Assembly (NCBI GenBank): GCA_044349305.1
Contig: JBIKRF010000017.1
Span: 1-33,110, forward strand
Reading direction: 5' to 3'
From: CAIZGX01 sp044349305
GTDB lineage: Bacteria; Bacteroidota; Bacteroidia; Flavobacteriales_D; Sanyastnellaceae
Length of the DNA: 33,110 nt
Shown here: positions 27,252-33,110 of the stretch, in pieces
Numbering within the stretch: the first letter of the stretch is position 1
Layout: every line of letters starts with the position of its first letter
The notes under the pieces: generated by a model
Database searches by the model: none
Told to the model about the DNA's origin: nothing
The model's input: the letters and a program-made list of their open reading frames with translations, nothing else
Translations under genes and position numbers: made by a program

Positions 27252-27270
27252 TCGTTCCGATAAAGTTATA

Positions 27271-27278
27271 CAAATCTA
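27271..27278 (-). promoter_or_regulatory. Bacteroidota -7 box for the giant repeat gene
   Basis: The minus strand reads TAGATTTG, a perfect TAnnTTTG match, 19 nt before the ATG at 27251. The nearest TTG upstream is at 15 nt spacing, shorter than usual. Confidence 0.5.
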
Positions 27279-27335
27279 TCCAATCATAGAAACCAATTAG
27301 GTGCAAAAAGGCAAATATTCCATACAAATTCATTG

Positions 27336-27692
27336 TTATTGCTTCCTCAGGAACCAAATGCTCAAAGACACTCCGATGGCATCTGCCAAAACATCGAACC
27401 AATCGAAAAAACGATCCGAAGTAAAAAAGAACTGATAATATTCTAAAAGCACTCCAACGCATATCCAAACGATAGCCGACCTCATTCTACCCCATCCGGA
27501 AAATAACGCAAGAGAAGAACCGATAAAAAAGATAAAAGCGTGAACAATTTTATCTGGACCTAAATTTTCCCAAAAAGTAATTTTCGGGAATGACTTAGTT
27601 GGTAGGGCATGTAGGCCAAAAACAACAACTGCCCACAAAATGTGAGCAGCTGTTCTATATTGTTTTGGAAGATTAACCAACCAAAGCTTCAT
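27336..27692 (-). CDS. VanZ-like family membrane protein
   Basis: 118 residues with three to four membrane helices. Family markers are the conserved DKIVHAFIFFIGSSLAL (Asp-Lys..His in the second helix), VGVLLEYYQFF (E-x-x-Q motif) and a C-terminal DWFDVLADAIGVSLS. VanZ-like proteins are widespread; VanZ itself gives low-level teicoplanin resistance, but most homologues have no known function. The start codon overlaps the end of gcvH by 20 bp, so translation is probably coupled. Small VanZ-like genes next to gcvH are a familiar arrangement in Bacteroidota as far as I recall. Confidence 0.85.
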   Translation of the reverse strand: MKLWLVNLPKQYRTAAHILWAVVVFGLHALPTKSFPKITFWENLGPDKIVHAFIFFIGSSLALFSGWGRMRSAIVWICVGVLLEYYQFFFTSDRFFDWFDVLADAIGVSLSIWFLRKQ

Positions 27693-28050
27693 AAGCCGCA
27701 GCGTCCATTAATGAACTTAAATCTGCTCCTTCTGATAATTTCACTTTAATCATCCATCCGTCTCCGTATGGATCGTTGTTTACATCTGCAGGATCAGCTT
27801 CTAATCCAGCGTTCACTTCAACCACAGTTCCTGAAACTGGCATGAACAAATCGCTAACGGTTTTAACAGCCTCAACTGTTCCGAAGATTGCGTGTTCTTC
27901 AAGGCTCTCACCTTGTGTTTCAATTTCAACGAATACGATATCACCCAATTCGCTTTGTGCGAAATCTGTAATGCCAACAGTAGCTATATCGCCTTCGATG
28001 CGAACCCACTCGTGGTCTTTTGTGTACTTCAATTCAGCAGGAAAATTCAT
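27673..28050 (-). CDS. gcvH: Glycine cleavage system H protein
   Basis: 125 residues from the ATG at 28050. An in-frame TTG three codons upstream is less likely given the promoter position. H protein carries the lipoyl arm that shuttles the aminomethyl group between the P, T and L proteins. The lipoylated lysine is K63 in FGTVEAVKTVSDLFMPVSG, and the N-terminal TKDHEWVRIEGDIATVGITDFAQ is diagnostic. The gcvP and gcvT genes are not in the window. It is followed by the overlapping VanZ-like gene and has the best promoter of the window upstream. Confidence 0.96.
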   Translation of the reverse strand: MNFPAELKYTKDHEWVRIEGDIATVGITDFAQSELGDIVFVEIETQGESLEEHAIFGTVEAVKTVSDLFMPVSGTVVEVNAGLEADPADVNNDPYGDGWMIKVKLSEGADLSSLMDAAAYEALVG

Positions 28051-28070
28051 TGTTTTCAATTTATGTGGAA

Positions 28071-28100
28071 CAAAAATAAGGGAACTTTGAAGTGGAACAA
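28071..28100 (-). promoter_or_regulatory. Full Bacteroidota promoter for gcvH
   Basis: The minus strand has TTG (28100-28098), a 19 nt spacer and TATTTTTG (28078-28071), fitting the TTG-N19-TAnnTTTG consensus exactly. The gcvH ATG is 20 nt downstream of the -7 box. Confidence 0.65.
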
Positions 28101-28132
28101 TTAAAAATAAGACTAACTTTCACCCACACTTT

Positions 28133-28537
28133 ATGAAAATGGAAATTACTGCATACGTTGTTTTCTTGCTTCTCGCTATTGGCATGGCCTCGGGAATGCT
28201 TAGCGGATTTGTTGGTGTCGGAGGCGGACTTATCATTGTGCCAGCATTGGTTTACTTCCTTGGTTACACACAATTGCAAGCGCAAGGAACCAGTTTAGCT
28301 GTCTTGCTTTTACCGGTAGGATTCCTCGCGGTAATGCATTACTACAAGCAAGGAAACGTGAACACTGCAGCTGCTCTTCTTATCGGTGCTGGATTTATTT
28401 CAGGCGCACTCTTCGGAAGCAAATTCGCCCACAACATTCCTATTGCAAAAGTGAAATTCGGATTTGCACTTGTTATGTTACTTGGCGCATTGAAGCTGCT
28501 TTATGAATCAAGTAAAGTCTTATTCGGCTCGAATTAA
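28133..28537 (+). CDS. Half-size TauE/SafE-type permease
   Basis: 134 residues, four predicted membrane helices, half of the usual ~250-residue TauE/SafE (DUF81) transporter. The conserved first-helix motif GMLSGFVGVGGGLIIVPALVYFLG is intact, followed by LQAQGTSLAVLLLP and GALFGSKFAHNIP. Full-size members are two such halves fused in tandem, so this one would have to dimerise (inference). Family members move sulfite, sulfoacetate or other organosulfur and organic anions; the substrate here is unknown. The gene is divergent from gcvH and followed by a hairpin terminator. The upstream TAACTTTC is one base off a -7 box. Confidence 0.87.
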   Translation: MKMEITAYVVFLLLAIGMASGMLSGFVGVGGGLIIVPALVYFLGYTQLQAQGTSLAVLLLPVGFLAVMHYYKQGNVNTAAALLIGAGFISGALFGSKFAHNIPIAKVKFGFALVMLLGALKLLYESSKVLFGSN

Positions 28538-28544
28538 TTCACAT

Positions 28545-28563
28545 CCGAACAACGTTCGGTTTT
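28545..28563 (+). terminator. Hairpin terminator after the TauE/SafE gene
   Basis: CCGAAC-AAC-GTTCGG (6 bp stem, 28545-28559) followed by TTTT, eight bases after the stop codon. The T-tract is short, so strength is uncertain. On the minus strand it has no T-tract. Confidence 0.6.
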
Positions 28564-28571
28564 AATTAATT

Positions 28572-29840
28572 CTAACCGTAGATTCTTTCCATAATTTGTC
28601 CAAGGGCATAAATGTCTTCGAACGAATTGTACATTGGAACAGGTGCCATGCGAATGATATCGGGTTCGCGCCAATCGACAACTACTCCTTCTTTCGCCAA
28701 TACCCCAACAAAATCTTTTGTTCTTCCTTCTAATCGAATTGAAAGTTGACAACCTCTTTCATTCGCATTTCGCGAAGTCAATTGTTCAACTGGCACTCCC
28801 TTGGCTTTCAATTCATCGAAAATAAATTCTAAATAAGCGGTAAGTTCCTTGGATTGTGCGCGCAATGCATCCATTGTTGTTTTGTCGAATAAATCTAACG
28901 CGGCTCTGTGCGCCGCCATGCTCAATACCGGAGCATTGCTCATTTGCCATGCCTCTGCAGAATGTGTTGGATCGAAATTTTTCTGCATCAGAAATCTCGT
29001 TTCTGCTTTGTTACCCCACCATCCGGCAAGACGCAAAACTTCTTCTCCGTGATGGCGTTCATGCACGTACACTCCAGAGACTCCGCCTGGACCGCTGTTC
29101 AAATATTTATAGCTGCACCAACACGCAAAGTCAATATCCCAATCGTGTAATTTCAAATCAATATTTCCAGCCGCATGCGCTAAGTCTAATCCAACCTTCG
29201 CACCTACGGCATGTCCTGCTTTTGCAAGTGCTTCGCAATTGAAATATTGACCACTGAAATAATTCACTGCGCCAAAGCAAACAACGGCCAATTCTTCACC
29301 CAACTCGTTAATTTTCGCAAGAATATCTTCTTCACGAAGCAATACTTCCCCTGCTCGCGGTTGCATTTCAATTAACACTTCATCGGGATTCAAGCCGTGC
29401 AGCTTCGCTTGTGATTCAAATGCATATCTATCGGAAGGAAAAGGTTTATGCTCGAATAAAATTTTGTTTCGTTTTCCGGAAGGACGATAAAAGCTAATCA
29501 GCATCAAATGCAAATTCACGGTGAGTTGATTCATAGCAACTACTTCCGAATTCTTTGCTCCAACTATTCGAGCCAACGAATCGGTTAAGACTTCATGGTA
29601 ATTAAACCAAGGGCGTTTCGCATCGAAATGCCCTTCTACGCCAAACTTCTCCCAATCACTTAATTCTTGAAGTAAATATTCCTTCACCCCTTTCGGTTGC
29701 AATCCGAGCGAATTGCCCGTAAAGTATAGCATGGGCGCACCGTTGTGTTCTGGAATGAAATATTCCTCACGCAATGCTTTTAACGGATTGGCTCCGTCTT
29801 TAGATTTAGCAAACTTCTCTGTATTCTCCCAAGCGCTCAT
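28572..29840 (-). CDS. kynU: Kynureninase
   Basis: 422 residues from the ATG at 29840. The frame extends 21 residues further up to 29903, but that would cover its own promoter and the divergent gene start, and MSAWENTEKFAKSKD is the natural N-terminus. The PLP-dependent enzyme cleaves kynurenine or 3-hydroxykynurenine to anthranilate or 3-hydroxyanthranilate plus alanine. The Schiff-base Lys is K245 in WCSYKYLNSGPGG, preceded by the PLP-contacting DLAHAAGN (D219). FTGNSLGLQP near the N-terminus is also typical. No other kynurenine-pathway gene is adjacent. It is convergent with the TauE/SafE gene and divergent from the PQQ-propeller lipoprotein. Confidence 0.95.
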   Translation of the reverse strand: MSAWENTEKFAKSKDGANPLKALREEYFIPEHNGAPMLYFTGNSLGLQPKGVKEYLLQELSDWEKFGVEGHFDAKRPWFNYHEVLTDSLARIVGAKNSEVVAMNQLTVNLHLMLISFYRPSGKRNKILFEHKPFPSDRYAFESQAKLHGLNPDEVLIEMQPRAGEVLLREEDILAKINELGEELAVVCFGAVNYFSGQYFNCEALAKAGHAVGAKVGLDLAHAAGNIDLKLHDWDIDFACWCSYKYLNSGPGGVSGVYVHERHHGEEVLRLAGWWGNKAETRFLMQKNFDPTHSAEAWQMSNAPVLSMAAHRAALDLFDKTTMDALRAQSKELTAYLEFIFDELKAKGVPVEQLTSRNANERGCQLSIRLEGRTKDFVGVLAKEGVVVDWREPDIIRMAPVPMYNSFEDIYALGQIMERIYG

Positions 29841-29860
29841 AATAGTGAATAATTTGAGTG

Positions 29861-29868
29861 CAAATTTA
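29861..29868 (-). promoter_or_regulatory. Bacteroidota -7 box for kynU
   Basis: The minus strand reads TAAATTTG (perfect TAnnTTTG), 20 nt before the kynU ATG. No -33 TTG is visible at the right spacing. Confidence 0.5.
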
Positions 29869-29884
29869 GTGGAAGCTCTGTGAC

Positions 29885-29892
29885 TATCTTTG
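29885..29892 (+). promoter_or_regulatory. Bacteroidota -7 box for the PQQ-propeller lipoprotein, almost on the start codon
   Basis: TATCTTTG is a perfect TAnnTTTG match with only 9 nt to the ATG at 29902. Transcription would begin within a few bases of the start codon. The box overlaps the in-frame TTG at 29890, arguing against that codon as a start. Confidence 0.5.
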
Positions 29893-29901
29893 CACGACTT
29901 C

Positions 29902-31476
29902 ATGATAAAAGCAAGTTCTTATATAATTCTCTCGTGCATATGCGCAACGCTTTTCCATTCGTGCAAGAACGCGTCGGGTGAGGAATCGAAGTTAGAAAAG
30001 CAAATCGTTGTTGCAGCGAAAAAGGAAATTTCCTATTTCCCTTTTGCATTGGACACTAGTTTTACGATCGAATCGAAAGAAGATTCAATTCAAAATATTC
30101 AAAGTTTATATTTCGAAATAGACGAAGACAACAGTGCTGGAATTTTCACCTTTCGCGGCGGAAATCAGCGCAATTCACCAGTTCGTGGAAACGTTTCCTT
30201 TCAACCGAAAAAAATTACGCGTTCGTGGGAATTCCGAACCGCCATCGATTCCATGAACGGTCCGTTCGGTTATTGGGGAGGTGGAGCCGGATGGACAGGG
30301 CAACCGCTCGTTGTGAATTGGAGCAAAGCTGAAATTGCATCGTTAAGCAACCTCAATCCTCAATTTCTCTCTAAGAATGAATTGAAAGAAGTCATTCAAA
30401 TTTCATTGTCTGGAAAGATCTATTTCCTCGATTTTGAAACCGGCACAGAGACTCGTCCACCCCTTTTCCTTCGAAACCCAATTAAAGGAACACCGAGTAT
30501 TGATCCGAAAAATAAAGATCTTCTCTTCGTTGGACAGGGTATTCCTCATCGAGGAAAAATGGCGTGGCGTGTATTTCATTTGAAAAAACAATCACTGATT
30601 CACGAAGAAATGCTTCCATCTTCTTTTTCACTTCGCAAATGGGGAGCATGTGATGCGTCGCCGCTGCTCGACACTTCTAGCACTACGATGATTTGGCCAA
30701 CTGAATCGGGGGTTATTTACCGAACAAATTATAGCGACACATCATTCAACGCCATTGATCAATTCCGCTACAGATTATCAGCATCTCATCACCAAGGTAT
30801 TGAATCGAGTCCATGCGCATACAAGCAATTAGGGTATTTCACCGACAATGGTGGCAATGTATTTTGTGCAGACTTAAGAACCATGAAACCACGTTGGCAT
30901 TTCTTCAATACAGATGATTCCGACGCTTCGCCAGTTCTTTCAATAGAACAAGAAAATCCTTTTGTTTTTATTGGAAATGAAGTAGACAAGCAAGGCTTAA
31001 CCGGCTTTGGATATTTAAGAAAATTAGATGGGCTAACTGGGAAGGAAGTTTGGCGATATGAAAAAGAATGTTACTCCTCTGTTGGAGTAAAAGTAAACAA
31101 CGGTGGCGTTCTTGCGACCACGCTAATTGGAAGGCAGCAAGCGTCAAACCTAGTTTACACGATCTTTTCACGAACATCATTAAACGGAGCAGGTGAATTG
31201 GTTGCCTTAAACAAAGAAACAGGAGCGCTTGTTTTCAGCGTGCCCTTTAAACAATACAGTTGGGTATCCCCAATTGCGCTATACGACAAAAATGGTTATC
31301 CAACTTTATTCGTTCCAACCGTTGGCGGGGTAATCTATTTAATAGACGGAATGAACGGAAGTATTATTTATTCAGAAAACTTCGGATGTACCTTTGAGTC
31401 TTCTCCAATCGCTTGGGGAAACAGAATTATTCAACCCGCAAGGGGAAACAAAATTTTCAGCTTTATTCTCGAATGA
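29902..31476 (+). CDS. PQQ-like beta-propeller lipoprotein
   Basis: 524 residues from the ATG at 29902. The signal peptide ends ATLFHSC, a loose lipobox typical of Bacteroidota, so the protein is probably anchored by a lipidated Cys at about 21. The mature part shows repeated propeller-blade signatures of the PQQ/outer-membrane-assembly BamB type: KIYFLDFETG, GVIYRTNYS, NVFCADLRTMKPRWHF, LRKLDGLTGKEVWRYEKE, GELVALNKETGALVFS and GVIYLIDGMNGSIIYS. Several blades carry the A/L-x-D-x-x-T/N-G-x-x-x-W pattern. It probably forms a single propeller on the periplasmic side or cell surface, but no enzyme activity is evident. The stop overlaps the hydrolase start (ATGA), so they are translated together. 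Confidence 0.82.
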   Translation: MIKASSYIILSCICATLFHSCKNASGEESKLEKQIVVAAKKEISYFPFALDTSFTIESKEDSIQNIQSLYFEIDEDNSAGIFTFRGGNQRNSPVRGNVSFQPKKITRSWEFRTAIDSMNGPFGYWGGGAGWTGQPLVVNWSKAEIASLSNLNPQFLSKNELKEVIQISLSGKIYFLDFETGTETRPPLFLRNPIKGTPSIDPKNKDLLFVGQGIPHRGKMAWRVFHLKKQSLIHEEMLPSSFSLRKWGACDASPLLDTSSTTMIWPTESGVIYRTNYSDTSFNAIDQFRYRLSASHHQGIESSPCAYKQLGYFTDNGGNVFCADLRTMKPRWHFFNTDDSDASPVLSIEQENPFVFIGNEVDKQGLTGFGYLRKLDGLTGKEVWRYEKECYSSVGVKVNNGGVLATTLIGRQQASNLVYTIFSRTSLNGAGELVALNKETGALVFSVPFKQYSWVSPIALYDKNGYPTLFVPTVGGVIYLIDGMNGSIIYSENFGCTFESSPIAWGNRIIQPARGNKIFSFILE

Positions 31477-32216
31477 AAAAATTAACGACCCTTCTTATTT
31501 GTTTGTCAATGATTGCCTTTTCATTTGGCCAAAAAGCGAAATTATTCAAAGTTGAAAATTCAAAATCGCCTTACCATTACTGGTGCTACGAACCCGAAAA
31601 TTACAATAGTCAGCAAGATGGTGCTTGGCCTGTAATAGTGTTCTTACATGGTAGAAGCCTAAGCGGAACTGATTTAGAGATTGTAAGATCGTACGGTCTT
31701 ATTCATGAAGTTGATAAAGGAAGAAGTTTTCCTGCAATTATCATTGCACCTCAAGTAAAAAAAGGAGAATCGTGGGATCCGGCGAAGGTTGTTGCTTGTA
31801 TTCGAGAATTAGAAAAAACACATCGAGTAGACACGACGCGCATTTCAATCACAGGAATGAGTTTAGGCGGATACGGAACTCTGCATACCGCAGGGAAATA
31901 CCCTGAATTATTCTGCGCAGCAGCGGCGTTTTGCGGCGGCGGAAGTGCGAAAGATGCGTGCCGACTTTCAACTATTCCTGTCTGGGTTGCACACGGAAAA
32001 AGAGATCGTGCAGTTCCATTTGGAGAATCCTACGAAATTGTTGAACGTATCAAATCGTGCGATGAAAAAAACGTGAAATTTACTGTTTTTGAATCGCACG
32101 ACCACGGGGCGCTCGAACGTATGTTTAGAACAACAGAACTCTTTGACTTCCTTTTAAACAACAAAAAAGGGAAGCCAACATACTTCCCTCCTTTCAATAA
32201 AAAATCGTTGAATTAA
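31473..32216 (+). CDS. Secreted alpha/beta-hydrolase (esterase/peptidase-type)
   Basis: 247 residues from an ATG overlapping the previous stop (ATGA). A longer frame from 31413 lies wholly inside the upstream gene. A signal peptide ends SFGQ at about 20. The fold is clear: oxyanion-side VIVFLHGRSLSG, the nucleophile elbow GMSLGG (Ser130), the acid Asp178 in HGKRDRAVPF, and the base His209 or His211 in FESHDHG. It resembles the dienelactone hydrolase/phospholipase-carboxylesterase group often called predicted peptidases. Substrate unknown; a lipoprotein propeller as operon partner suggests extracellular or periplasmic polymer or ester breakdown (inference). Its last codons contain the terminator of the opposing panD gene. 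Confidence 0.86.
   Translation: MKKLTTLLICLSMIAFSFGQKAKLFKVENSKSPYHYWCYEPENYNSQQDGAWPVIVFLHGRSLSGTDLEIVRSYGLIHEVDKGRSFPAIIIAPQVKKGESWDPAKVVACIRELEKTHRVDTTRISITGMSLGGYGTLHTAGKYPELFCAAAAFCGGGSAKDACRLSTIPVWVAHGKRDRAVPFGESYEIVERIKSCDEKNVKFTVFESHDHGALERMFRTTELFDFLLNNKKGKPTYFPPFNKKSLN
32163..32189 (-). terminator. panD terminator inside the hydrolase coding sequence
   Basis: On the minus strand AGGGAAG (32189-32183 region of the complement) pairs with CTTCCCT across an 8-nt loop, followed by six Ts (complement of A163-A168). It begins 24 bp beyond the panD stop and lies within the last 18 codons of the opposing gene. Confidence 0.72.
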
Positions 32217-32563
32217 ACCAACGTATTTGTTTCAGTATTCGGGAAAATAACCCATGGTTTGAAAGTTTTAGCCTCTTCAAATTCAAGGTGAGCATAGGAA
32301 CATACGATAACGATGTCGCCAACGGTGCATTTCAATGCGGCTGGGCCGTTCAAACAGATTACACCACTTCCTCTTTCACCCAAAATAATGTAGGTTTCAA
32401 GACGCTCGCCATTGGCACAATTTAAAACTTGAACGCGCTCACCTTCGATCATATTGGCCGCTTCCAATAGAATTGGATCTATTGTTATGCTACCTATATA
32501 ATTCACATCTGCCTCAGTTACAGTTACTCGGTGAATTTTCGACTTTAAAACCTGAATAATCAT
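32213..32563 (-). CDS. panD: Aspartate 1-decarboxylase proenzyme
   Basis: 116 residues from the ATG at 32563. The in-frame TTG at 32572 lies inside the promoter box, so it is not used. PanD makes beta-alanine for pantothenate and coenzyme A. It self-cleaves at Gly24-Ser25 (YIGSITID) to form the pyruvoyl group, and the catalytic Lys9 is in LKSKIHRVTVTEADV. Both are in canonical positions. The stop codon shares bases with the convergent hydrolase stop (TTAA). No other pan genes are in the window. Confidence 0.95.
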   Translation of the reverse strand: MIIQVLKSKIHRVTVTEADVNYIGSITIDPILLEAANMIEGERVQVLNCANGERLETYIILGERGSGVICLNGPAALKCTVGDIVIVCSYAHLEFEEAKTFKPWVIFPNTETNTLV

Positions 32564-32569
32564 AGGCCG

Positions 32570-32577
32570 CAAATTTA
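32570..32577 (-). promoter_or_regulatory. Bacteroidota -7 box for panD, almost on the start codon
   Basis: The minus strand reads TAAATTTG (perfect TAnnTTTG) with only 6 nt before the ATG, predicting a leaderless or nearly leaderless transcript. No -33 TTG is visible at 19 nt. Confidence 0.5.
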
Positions 32578-32607
32578 AACTTCATTTTTCATCTTAGCGC
32601 CATAATT

Positions 32608-33110
32608 ATGATAAAGATTTCGAATATTCTATTGAACTGTTGGTTTCCTCGTGTATGCAGTGCCTGCAACCGCAGTCTTAACCTGCAAGAAAAAGGCGTG
32701 TGTTTCTTTTGTCAGCAATACCTTCATAAAACCAACCACTTCAATCGCAAGAGTAACATGCTCTTTTTACAATTAGGTTTTAGAATGAATTTGGAAAGCG
32801 TTCAATCGCTCTACTTCTTTCAACCTAAAAGTATTGAACAGCGGGCCATTCATGATTTGAAATATAAAAAGAATATGGAAGTTGGCCATTTCTTTGGAAG
32901 GGAAATGGGCGCTCGAATTGTTTCAACAAGTTGGTTGAAAGACGTCGATTTCATTGTACCCATTCCGATTCATAAAAACAAGGAACGAGAGCGAGGATAC
33001 AATCAAGCTCATGTTTTGTGCGAAGGCATATCTGACGAAACCAAACTTCCTATTTTACATGTTCTGAAAAAGGAAAATTCAGGAAAAGGGGCAACCAAAG
33101 GCAATCGCCT
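32608..33110 (+). CDS. ComF-family phosphoribosyltransferase-like protein, 3' end outside the window
   Basis: The frame opens at the ATG at 32608 and runs without stop to the window edge (167 codons). The N-terminus has two CxxC pairs (C17/C20 and C32/C35), the zinc-ribbon typical of ComF. The start of a type I PRTase domain follows, with VDFIVPIPIHKNKERERGYNQA, the hallmark of ComF proteins. ComF links to DNA uptake in naturally competent bacteria, though many family members occur in species not known to be competent. It is divergent from panD across 44 bp. The PRPP-binding loop lies beyond the edge. Confidence 0.88.
   Translation, partial: MIKISNILLNCWFPRVCSACNRSLNLQEKGVCFFCQQYLHKTNHFNRKSNMLFLQLGFRMNLESVQSLYFFQPKSIEQRAIHDLKYKKNMEVGHFFGREMGARIVSTSWLKDVDFIVPIPIHKNKERERGYNQAHVLCEGISDETKLPILHVLKKENSGKGATKGNR

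Noticed and set aside
27241..27468. Minus-strand 75-codon open frame between the VanZ-like gene and the giant repeat gene
   Set aside because: Most of it overlaps the VanZ-like gene in another frame and it runs into the giant gene start; composition does not look like a real protein.
29841..29903. 21-residue N-terminal extension of kynureninase
   Set aside because: It would cover the perfect -7 box and overlap the divergent lipoprotein gene start; the ATG at 29840 fits the usual N-terminus.

Overview
The window looks like chromosomal DNA of a member of the Bacteroidota, most likely a Flavobacteriales-type marine or freshwater organism (inference). The evidence is: a protein with SprB-like repeats and a type IX secretion (T9SS) C-terminal sorting domain; lipoproteins with Bacteroidota-style signal peptides; start codons with almost no Shine-Dalgarno sequence; repeated TAnnTTTG promoter elements; a DUF349 protein; and a giant secreted protein made of MopE-like and 'GCTD...CNYN...DGSC' modules. 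Coding density is very high. No stretch of 300 bases lacks a gene. The largest gap is about 200 bp (18065-18263) and holds two divergent promoter-like boxes. I saw no rRNA, tRNA, CRISPR array, insertion sequence or phage gene.

Layout. 1-1097 (+): 5'-truncated OmpA-family protein, then a FAH-family hydrolase. 1100-1756 (-): pcm. 1868-5204 (+): Gfo/Idh/MocA oxidoreductase, unknown lipoprotein, polyprenyl-phosphate sugar transferase. 5246-6964 (+): T9SS-exported protein with a CxxCH motif. 13079-6967 (-): a tight co-directional run recX, prfB (with a programmed +1 frameshift), fumC, mannose-1-phosphate guanylyltransferase, TonB-domain protein, hutH. 13177-14865 (+): five-repeat DUF349 protein. 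18064-14933 (-): atpD, atpC, tig. 18264-20732 (+): Wzz-like chain-length protein and O-antigen ligase/polymerase-like protein. 21927-20716 (-): SpoIIE-type phosphatase. 21955-22470 (+): NadR-like P-loop kinase. 27251-22536 (-): 1571-residue secreted protein with twelve exact-length 94-residue repeats. 28050-27336 (-): gcvH and a VanZ-like gene. 28133-28537 (+): half-size TauE/SafE permease. 29840-28572 (-): kynureninase. 29902-32216 (+): PQQ-propeller-like lipoprotein overlapping an alpha/beta hydrolase. 32563-32213 (-): panD. 32608-end (+): 3'-truncated comF.

How the genes relate. Surface-polysaccharide functions (Gfo/Idh/MocA enzyme, sugar-1-phosphate transferase, GDP-mannose synthesis, Wzz, ligase/polymerase) sit in three separate places. 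Amino-acid catabolism is represented by hutH, kynU, gcvH and perhaps the FAH-family enzyme. Core functions are atpDC, tig, prfB, recX, fumC and panD. The most unusual item is the 12 x 282 bp repeat gene. Its unit looks like a canonical MopE metal-binding unit, still present once just upstream, into which a 28-residue cysteine module was inserted before the composite was amplified.
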